Shown: in pieces, positions 1 through 9,600 of the stretch
Layout: each line of letters begins with the position of its first letter
How positions within the stretch are numbered: the first letter of the stretch is position 1
From: Lichenostomus cassidix
Lineage: Eukaryota; Chordata; Aves; Passeriformes; Meliphagidae
Reading direction: 5' to 3'
Assembly (NCBI GenBank): GCA_008360975.2
Contig: CM039181.1
Coordinates: 5,254,380 to 5,318,379 of the forward strand
Length of the DNA: 64,000 nucleotides
Position numbers and translations under genes: made by a program
The notes under the pieces: model-generated
Database searches by the model: none
What the model was told of the DNA's origin: nothing
Seen by the model: only the letters and a program-made list of their open reading frames with translations

Positions 1-1153
1 ATTTGACTCTCAGTAATGCAGAGCTGAACACACCCAGGGCTGGGGATGCTGCTTTGTTCCCAGGGCTCGACACTAATGCAAATTGCTCCTTGACCAACAG
101 ACCTCAAGAAACCTAAATCACGACCCCTGTTACCCCTCTGATATCTTTGCCAAGCCTCCACAGCCAAATTGGATTTAACAAAGACAAGGCTGAGGTCTAC
201 CAACAGGGGGAAGAGAGAGGGTTGCTTTGGCAACCCAGCCCTGATTCCTACTCAACTTTATCCTGTCTTTGGGATCACCAGCTCTGGGTCAAGTTTGTCT
301 GACATGGAGCAACAGGACCAAAAGTTAGGATGGAGAAACTAGAGGCAGACACTAAGCCCATGCACAAAGTTACTTGCTGAAAGGCTGGGGAGAGGAATGG
401 TGGGAGAAGAGCTGCCAGAGGTCTGTCAGCTTGGTGAAGAGGCCAGGATGGTTAGGGCACAGATGTGGCCATTTAAATGAAGTACATCTGCACTCCATGC
501 AGCGTCTAGTACAGGTTTCCTTTGGATGTAGGCATGGTGGCACCAGGTTTTTTATCAGAAATGAGAGCAAGGGTTTGAGTTAAACTTATAATTCCTGTTA
601 CAAGTCTTGTTTTCTTTTGATTTGATGTTGGATGGAGGTGCATCAGTAACCAATGAGTAGAAGAAAACATACAGCAAGAAAGGAAACAGATACAGTGATC
701 TGCCGACATAAAGTGCTCCAGCCGTCAGTGCTGATGCTATGATTTTCAGCCATATCTCAGGATTTCCTATGGTCTAAGCTCCCTTTCTTTTTTCCCACCC
801 TTTTAGATTATCTTACACACAAACTACAGTTACTGCTGGAAGTTGTCCAACAAGAAATCCAGACTTACTGAGAAAACCATCAGAACTCACAGAAGATGAC
901 AAAATCTACTTACTCCATTTTTGACACCTTCGATCCCACCAAAAGCAGACCATGCTTTTATTCTTTTTAGTCAGTGCAAATGAAGATGACTCTGAGCCAA
1001 AACCTTGCTGCAAGTAAGCTTGCCAGTCAGGATCTGTTCCTGCCCTTTGCTTTTTTCAGAAGAGCAAACTAGTTCTCTGACATGAGCTTGCTTTGCCTGC
1101 AGAGTGTCTTTGAAACCAAGATCCCAATTTTGCAGCCTAGCCCAGTCCTGAGT

Positions 1154-1158
<5 letters not shown>

Positions 1159-1185
<27 letters not shown>
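1159..1185. repeat. (TG)n microsatellite
   Basis: An uninterrupted TG dinucleotide run of about 13 units. It produces apparent Cys-Val or Thr-His reading frames on the two strands, which should not be read as genes. Confidence 0.95.
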
Positions 1186-3335
1186 ACAGAGACAATATTT
1201 CGTTTTCCTAACTTGGCAAATGGAGGAAGTGGACATGTTGCAGAACTCAGAATCCAATATATGGAGCCCAAATGCAAGTTTCAAACTGAACTGCTGCAGT
1301 AGCCTTGCTGTGGACAAGGGAAAGGGTTGGGGAGAGCAAATTAGAGATAAAGCAGATGAATTGGAAAGGACAAGGCAGTGGGATAATATTTTATTCACCA
1401 GAAAGTGCAGATTCAGCTAATGAGAAGATATTTGAAATTCAAGTATTAACAAAGTAAGGTCAGAATGTTTTGCTTTGATTTTTGTATAAGCAGAATGAGG
1501 TTTTTATCTGAAATAATCTTTCAACTTTGAATTTTACTTTTCTAAAATGATTTTAAAATGTACAAATGAATTTTTTAAAAAAATCAGCTAAATATCAACT
1601 AGAATATGACAGAATAGATCCTGGTCCCTCCCCCAACTTCCCATACCCACTCCTCACCAGTGAAGTTGAAAACTCAGAATTTGGCTCAACTCCAGCAAAA
1701 TACAATTCCTCCTTTAATTAGACAGGACCACTGATGAGGCTTGGGCAGATTCCTGAATAAGTGCATCTTTTGGTGCTGTAAAAAGACATGAGTGACTTCA
1801 TGTCCAAGCTTTAACTTGCTGATTGCACATGACTTGCTGATTCAAACCATAAATGCTCATTTGAACTAATGGCAGAAGAAAGGTTTCCATTATTGGATTA
1901 CTTTGGTTTACATTATTAACGTGGCAATGTTGTGTCCAGATAAAACAGCAATTAGCTATTTGCAATCACGTAATTGTTAATCAGTTCCTAAAAGATGGGA
2001 ATGTAGCATGCTGAGCTCCTCTAATGACTGCCTGGAAGAGAAGCAGCAGAATGTGGAGCATTTTTTAATCCTTTGTATCAAACATTCATGTACTTAAAAT
2101 AAAAACAAAGTGCCATTTACAGATCCAATGTAATCTATTGAAATGTGTAAAATTTTGGAACTAAAGCTGGGGGTTTTTCAAAGCAACTGAGAATTATTAT
2201 TCTTGTAATGAGTTCTTCCTGTTCCTCTGCTGAATTAAACTGGGACAGCAGCAGCGTGGTTTCAGGGCTTGTTTCCCCTCTACCCTCCCAGAATTTAATT
2301 TAACAAGCTGCTGGACATTGTCCAACAGGAAATACAGACTCACTGGGAATATCCTCACTGGGAAAACCATCATAACCTCCATGAGAAGGTACTGGTTTTA
2401 AATGACAGAATGGTTTCAAGGGAGATCTGGAGATGCTTCCAGGCTCCCAGACAAGAGCCAATCCCTCCTCGTGCCAGGTTTTGCTGAGGCTGAACCCCTT
2501 GGTACAGCTCCCCACAGCCCAGGACCCAGCGTGGCTGGCTGGAACCAACCTGCAGGAGACCTTGCAGAACCAGGTGAGCCCCATCACCCCAACATCACCC
2601 ACTTAGGGACTGGTTTGGGGGATTTTACACATCCTAAGGTAGCAGCACGAGATGCTGCCAGCCTGGTTCCAGGCTGCAGTGCCCCTGTGAGCACAGTGTG
2701 CAGGTGGTGGAGCATCAGAGCTGCCACAGCAAGCCTTGGGGCACTCTGAAACTGCAACAGAGAAAGTGTGAAATGTCCCTTCTTTGTTTCCTCTGAAGAG
2801 AAAAAGTGGACAAGAATTGAAATTCCTGGGAGGAAACTAAGTAACGCTACCTGCTGGACCATGGTTTCTATATGAACATAAATCATTTGACATATGCAGG
2901 GAAACCACACTTGGGTGCCTCTGCTGACTGTGCAGGAATATGATCCTGCAGGGCTATACATAGGATGGCTGCTCCAAGACCTGTCAGACACTGGAAATGC
3001 AGACAGATATAATACCATGGCTGAGAAATCACAGGTTCAACAGCTCCATGGATGACATTGCAATTAAAAGAGATAAAAATAACAAATATGATGTCCAGAA
3101 GGTATCAGTTTACAGTGAGCTCAGGTTTCCAGTTTGTGGAGAGTTGTTTGTTTTCAGGGAGGATGGTGTGCTGCTCCCAGCAAAGATATGTAAACATTTT
3201 CTACCAAGCCAGAATGCTCTTCCTAAAGCTGCTATCTCATGCTTACTGAAGCTCATAGACCTAAGAGCTTCAAGAACAACCAGATGCAAAAGAAAGTAAG
3301 TCCAACTTCATAATCACATTTGTGGTGTTGATTTT

Positions 3336-3420
3336 TGTTTTGTTGTGGGATTTTTGGGTTTGGTTTGGGTTTTTTTTTGTGTGTGTGTGGTAGGTTTTGG
3401 GGTTTTTTTGTTGTTGGATT
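3336..3420. repeat. G/T-rich low-complexity tract
   Basis: The plus strand is almost entirely G and T for about 85 bases, with short TG runs and T homopolymers interrupted by G groups. It has no coding character. Confidence 0.75.
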
Positions 3421-5115
3421 TATTTGTTTGTTTAAATGCTATATCCATAAAATGTACTCAGAATGCACCCTGTCTGGAAACTCAGAGATTTATGGATTTC
3501 AGCCACTACTGATCTGGTGGGACTGGATCACCAGGAAATAAAAATGTTCTGGGCAACTCAACTGAACACAATCTGTGGGGGAAAACAAATGTTAAAGAAA
3601 TTCTGGCATGTGAACAAGTTTGCGTAGTCAAGACTCCTTGACCTGTTGTTAAGCTTTAAGCCTCAGAGCTCTGCTGGGAAACTCTGTCAGCTCTGAAAGG
3701 CTGGAGGTCAGACTGGAAAGCTCCTAAGCCTTCCTGATTGCTGTGGAGAAGAGCAGGGAGGAGGATAAACTCCAAAGTACAGCAACACAAACACCTGGGG
3801 CTCAGAGCTCCGAGGGCTGAGCAGCCTATCTCTCTGGGCTCTGTGCTCAGCACACACAGATTTGTGGGGCTCAGTGGGGCTCTGCCTGCTGCAAACCTCC
3901 CCCCTAACCCTGGGCAGAGTGGGGTGAGTGATGCACCCACCTTCTGCACCGAGATTTGGGGCTCTCTTTGCAAGGCAACATCAGCTTTTGGCTTTCCAAG
4001 AATGATGCTCTGCAGAAGCTGCTCCTTGTAGGAAGGAGAAGGTCCTGAATATCCCCAACTGCTGGAAGGCTGGGAAGAACTGGCTTTAGGTAAGTGCTGG
4101 TGTGCAATGAGAGGAACCCAGAAGCAGGGATAAACTGCTGGTTGGTGGTGATGTTGATCCTGCAGCTGTATCTGCCAAAGGCTGGGCTGTGCCTGGCTGG
4201 CTGCTCGTGCTTGGCAGGGCGCATGCGTCTGTCGCAATTACCAGAAGGAAATGTTACTCAGCTTCCCAAGGCTCTGAGCCTCAGAGACACCCGTGGGCCC
4301 AACGAGAGGCTGCAGGGACACAGCAAGGTACAGATGTGCTCACAGGGAGCTCTCACAGGCCAGATGTGTTTTGCTTTCCAAGGTGTTGCTGCGGCTCAGG
4401 TACATTTGCCATGGGGGACAAGGGCTGAGCAGGTTCATCCAGCCTGCTGGGCACAAGGCTGATGCCCTCAGATCCCCAGGGGGGTGGCTGGGCAGTCCAG
4501 GAGCAGGATTTTGCAGGGAAATGTCAGTCCAAGAGCAGGATTTGGCAGGGAAGTGGTGCATGTTGGGCTCTGACAGCCTTCCCAGGGTGTGGCTGAGCAG
4601 GGAGGTTGGACACACAGGAAGTTCATGGCTTGTGGGCTTGGCTTTAAGGTCTGCTGGAGGGATACCTGCTTGCACTTTGCCATGCTGTAAGTTGTGTTTG
4701 TATCTTCATTCATCTTTTTTTCTTGTGTAAGGGAAAACGTAGCATGAGGTTGCTTTTTAAGTATAAGATTTCCTCTGTGTAAAGTTATTCCTGTTAAGAT
4801 ACAAAAAACAAATTTGCAGTTGCACAAGGCCATGAGGCAAAATCTTCAGCAAAACGTGAAGGAAACCTGTCCTGCCAACAAAATACTTCTGTTTGCTTTT
4901 TAAGTGTTTGACCTCCTGTTTATTTCTAGTTGGGGTTAGCTGGTGAGTGAGTGGAAAATCCCAGTACGGAACAGAAATGCTGGAAAGGGGAAAGGAAAGT
5001 AGGACAGAAGTGGACATTTTTGAAAGCTCATGTGATTAGGGCGGGCTGGGAGCCCTGAGTTTCACCAGGCAGGGGTTAGCATCTGCCTCTGGGAAGACAG
5101 AGGGGACAGTGGAAA

Positions 5116-5196
5116 CTTTTTCCAAGTCCAAGCACTCAACTGCTTGGAAAAAGACAGGGGACTTTTTCCAAGCAGTGGAGAAAAGCTGCTTGGAAA
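5116..5196. repeat. Nested inverted-repeat cluster
   Basis: Four alternating copies of an 11-14 base motif related to CTTTTTCCAAG lie at 5116-5126 (forward), 5140-5153 (reverse), 5162-5175 (forward) and 5186-5196 (reverse). The central pair has perfect 14-base arms around an 8-base loop, so it can form a strong hairpin. The outer copies allow alternative pairings. The function is unknown. Confidence 0.85.
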
Positions 5197-6540
5197 CATC
5201 ATCCCACCCCACTTCCCTGCTTTCCTCTCCATTTCCCCTCTCCCCACCTCTCCCCTCAAATCCCACACTTCAAATCCACAACCTTCCAGTCCTTCAGCCA
5301 TGCCAGCAGCAGCATGGTGCTGTGCAGAGGGGACAAAAGGGACAGCCACATCCACAAGGATCTCCTGGATCTCTTGAACACCGTGCAATGAAAGAGAAGA
5401 AGAATTTGGAGCATTTTTCTAGGAGCAAGCCTGGCCAGTATTCCTGCATTCAAAGTGTGATTGTGCTCTGCAGGCAGTGCTGGAAAATGCTCCCTCTGCG
5501 AAGGAGACCTGGGCTCTTCCTTATTCTTTGTTCTGGCAATCCAGGGGCTGCCAAGCCTTTTCTTGTGGACCTTTGCACTGTAAACAGCTGCTCTGACACA
5601 ATTTCCTCTCATTGGCCTGCTGTGAATAGCCTCAGTCCCTGCCAAAGGGAAGGCGTCAGAGCTGGACAGAGGATCATTTCCAGTTTCTGTTTCAGTATCG
5701 TGTTCAGGTTCTTCAGGCAGCTCAGAGTGCCTCTGGCACAGACCCTTGCAAGCTTGGTGGCTCCCAGGTGGGCAGCTTTTGGCTATGGATATGGGATCCA
5801 TGATAGGAAAGGCTGTAGGGGCAGTAAAGTGGTGAGATGCATACAAAAAGTGTTATCTGGGTCCAAAACTGGGGACTGAAATGCAGGGTGAAGCACAGCA
5901 GGAAGCAAAGTAAAATCCTGTGAACTGGAATTATTGGTGGCTTCTTGTTTCATCTTCCTTTCTTCATAGGTGCTGTGTCTAGGATAGAGCTCAGAGCAGA
6001 GACTTTGCTGGTAAGTAATGATATCCTCTCCTCCCTCACTCCCCATCCTCAACAGGACAGGAGAGAGAAAATAACATGGAAAAGTTCCTGAGCTGAGATA
6101 AAGGTGATCACTGAGCAAAGCAGACTTGGCTTGGGGAAGTTAATTTATTGCCAATTAAAATAGATTTAAATGGTGAGAAAAAGAATTAGTTTACCTATTC
6201 CCCATCCATGTATTCCCAGGTTCAATTTCACTCCTTAATTCCCGGCTTTTCACCTGCCCCTTCCAAATCAGCACAGAGGAGAAGGGAAATGGATGTTGTC
6301 CTCAGTCTGTAAGACTTGCCCTCAACCCCTCCTTCATTCTCAAAAATTCCAGCATGGTTCATTTCCCATGAACACACAAACACCAGTTCCTCTTTCTGGG
6401 GCAAACCTGCACTTCCCAGCTGGAGGGGGAAATCTCCTTTTTTGAGAAGTGAATAGATTTCTGATCAGACCAGGGATATTGCGTAGTTTGACAGCTTTGG
6501 AAAACCCCCTAATTTAATCTGGATTTCTTTTCTGATGCAG

Positions 6541-6664
6541 GCCAGAGCAAGCAGCCAGGTTTTCTGCACTTGTGTTGTCTCCTGTTTATCCATCTGCTCG
6601 TGAAATGGAGTATGTCTGGTACTGGCTGGATGATTCTAATCAGTGGATTGAGTATGGGAAAGAG
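6541..6664 (+). CDS. PARP-like exon: first half of WWE domain
   Basis: The acceptor follows a pyrimidine-rich tract ending in TGATGCAG, and the donor is GAG|GTGAGA. The exon starts with one base that would complete a split codon, then stays open for 41 codons. It carries the EYVWYWLDD and IEYGKE motifs that begin WWE domains of PARP12-type proteins. The 21 codons before the internal Met at 6605 are open and look like a family linker, which slightly favours coding exons further upstream. Confidence 0.85.
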
Positions 6665-9600
6665 GTGAGATTCGTCTGCTGTTGATGCCAACAGCTTTTG
6701 TGAAGCTTTGGAGGGTTATTTAGAGCATGTTGTTCTGCAGCTGGTGTGTTCTGCACTGCTGGGTGCCCTTGCAGTGCTGCTCCACTGCCTGGGTGGAATT
6801 GTCTTATTAATTGTCCCTCAAAGCACGACTGGAACTCTGTGAAAGCTCACGAGGGACTGGCTTGGAAAGGGGGTGCATTTTCCAGAGCTGACAGACATCT
6901 TTTGGCTGGAGCTGACCACACAGGCTGAGGGCTGCTTTGTTGCTGCTGTTACCAGCAGCTGTGCTCTGTGGGGTTACTGCTGCAGAACAAAATGCTTGAA
7001 GCCTTAGAGGTTTATTTCAAACCATCATCCTGTGCCTGGGACCTGGGAAAACATTGGTATTTCCTCACAGTTGGTATCTCCTCACACCTAAACCAGGGCT
7101 GGTTTCTAACAGGTGTAATTTCCTTGTTCTTTCTGCAGCACCCACATCACGTCTCTGCCACCGTAACGTCTGAATTTCTGGAGAATGAATACCTAGCTGA
7201 CAAGAATGGTGTTATTTTTTTCAGGGCTGGGTCTCAGCAGTATAAGTTAGACTTTGCAGGTGAAGTATCTCCTTGTTTTAAGCTCGTTACACAGTGCAGC
7301 TGGCTGGAAGGTTTTCACACTGTGTCTGCATCTCTTTGAACAGGTCTTTTTCCTCCTGCAAATTTTCTCCAAGCAGAACTTGAGCAGTAGGTAAATTTCT
7401 CTGCAGTTTTGAGATGCCCCACGTGAGCTTCTACACTTGGGCATCTGTAGTCAAAAAAATATCCCTGACAATATTGTACATTCAGAAGAAGAGTTGAGAG
7501 TAAATACTTCATGGCACCTTGGCTTATGCATTTGGGTTTATATAACTAAAAAGGAGAAATGAGAAATCAGACAAACAAAGAGGAAAGTGAGCTCGTGGTC
7601 AACATCTTGCAAGCTACTTATGGGAAGAGAAAGCACAGAGTGCAGCAGACAAAAATTTAGGGCTGCTTGCATAGAGAGAGAAACGGGAAAATGAAAAATG
7701 CTTTTCTGTTTCTAATTTATTTACCCGTCTTAAAACTCCCGTTAGCTTTCCAAACTTTAAATGTTTCCTGGCAGGGATAAAGAGTGGTGTTTAAAGGAGG
7801 AAACAATGGATAATTAGCCGTGTCACACAGCATGTGCTCTGTGATATTGCTTCAGGACCAAGAAGAGAGTGCAGGGTTTCCTTTTAGCACCATGGAGCAG
7901 CTCTGTGCTGCCAGGAAAGGCAGGTTTGTGGCCCCACTGCACTGGAAACCCTTTTCTGCTGTAGATGCCATCAGATGTGGTTTTCTCTGGCCTGGCTGTG
8001 AATACATGTGTGTGAATACATGTGCAGGTGCAGTTGGTTGCCTAAGTTTCACAGCCTGTGCTAGCAGGAGGCTTTGCTGATCTCCAAGGAGGAGCAGAGC
8101 AAGTGGGAATGGTTGTGAGGTTTGGGCTGGGGTGGGTGGGATAGAGAGAGCACCACAGTGCAATATTCAGGGTTATCTCCTCCTTTATTTTTACTTAAAG
8201 TGTAAGAGTCTGTCCCTAGACAATGAATTGTCTATTTATTGAGCAATTGTGTTTTTCCTTCAAGACATGGTCCAGACAAATGTGCTCTTTCAGACTCAAA
8301 GAAGTGTCATCCGACTGCCTAAACAGTCTGAAGGTGGACAAGACGGGAGGTAATCCACATTCATTGTTTAACAAAGTCTCTAGAGAACAGCACCTTTCTG
8401 CTAAATTCCTCCTACCTGCCTAGAATGCAGTTTTATATTTCTTAAATTCATATCCAGATACCTTTTCCTGACTGGTTTAGCAGTGCATTTTGCAGCGACA
8501 GTGTTTGTAAGTGATGCAAGGCTCCCGTGGAGCTCTCTGGAGGGACGTTTGGTGGCAGTCTCTGGCAGCTGTGAGACACCACTCGAGCAGATTTGTTCTC
8601 TCTGCGAGAGGCGAGGCCACATAGGGCTGACACCACTGTGCCAGGAATTTTTATTCCTTGATTTATGCCCCAACGCTCATAAATAAACTGTGCAGTGAGT
8701 AGGAGTGAGGGACTGCCAATCCCCAGAGCTGTGGTGCATGTGGATGTCATCCCTTGGAAAGCTGGGGATAAATTAAAACAGAGCAGGCAAATCCACTGAA
8801 ATGAAGTGAGCTAGAGGCACTTACTTGAGATACCCTACCTTAAGGCTTTTTCTGTAGGAATTTCAGCTTAACAGAACTTGAACACATCTGCTATAAATGT
8901 TATTTGTGCTACTGATTTAGTTTAATAAGAGCTGTCTCTGCTTTAGAAGCACCAGCAGACAGTGTATGTGAAGCTGAGGGTTCAATAAAGTGTGGGTTCA
9001 ACCAAAGGTGTGTTCATTCAAAAAGAAAACAAACCCTAGCTCCTGAATGGATGCCTGAAGACTGCTTTAGATGGTTGGATTGTCCAGAAGGGGAATTGGT
9101 TAGGAGTATCACCAGCTGACTGGCTCCTTTTTCTGTTCTGCAGCCCAAACACGACTCTGTCACATCCTGTCTATCCTCCACAGTGGGACCAAAGTGCACT
9201 ACCTGATATTGGGTTCAAGGTAGGACCTTCCAGCTCTCCCATGGGCGGGGTAAACTCTGTCCTGTACTGATTTTTCCAAGAGCATGATTCAGGGCAGTTG
9301 AGATGTTACCAGCTTTTAAATTTGTCTGTTAAAATAAGCAGCTGTGATGTGAAGCAAGACTGACAGTTTCATATTCAGAACAGATGTGTGTTTCCTAGGA
9401 GGCTCTCTGAGAACCCCTGTGGTACCACACAGGGTAAGAAAGGCCATTGCTGCTCATACCTGTCCATTGCACTCTCCCAAGGCTCTTCATCCTCTGATAA
9501 ACCAGATGAATTGCATCCTAAGGAGGTATTTCCTCTGTCAGTTTGAGGCAGAACTTTATTTGCTGTTGTAAAACTGCAGGTTAGCCCTGTAAGGAAGGAG

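Larger units (their letters stand above)
1..6540. other. Non-coding stretch upstream of the PARP-like exons
   Basis: I could not place any coding exon here. Several open frames of 100-256 codons exist, for example 5109-5879 plus and 5256-5846 minus. They are compositionally odd, overlap on both strands, and match no family I know. The next exon (6541) begins in mid-codon if the frame is coding from its start, so upstream exons could lie here or beyond the left edge. I saw no CCCH zinc-finger exon of the kind expected in PARP12 or ZC3HAV1. The stretch contains a (TG)n tract, a G/T-rich tract near 3.3-3.4 kb and an inverted-repeat cluster near 5.1-5.2 kb. Confidence 0.5.

Noticed and set aside
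1082..1420. 112-codon frame across the (TG)n tract
   Set aside because: The CVCVCV stretch is a microsatellite artefact, and no homology is visible on either side.
3656..4237. 193-codon open frame on the minus strand
   Set aside because: Gln, Ser and Pro rich with no motif. It lies in GC-rich sequence that is open in several frames at once.
5109..5879. 256-codon open frame, plus strand, with a 196-codon frame opposite
   Set aside because: The start overlaps the inverted-repeat cluster. Both strands are open over the same span, no domain is recognisable, and the frame does not join the PARP-like exons. Probably chance in stop-poor sequence.
8265..8333. Use of the nearer donor (GAAG|GTGGAC) for the third PARP-like exon
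   Set aside because: It leaves a one-base phase that runs the next exon into a stop. The donor at 8350 restores a continuous family-like frame.
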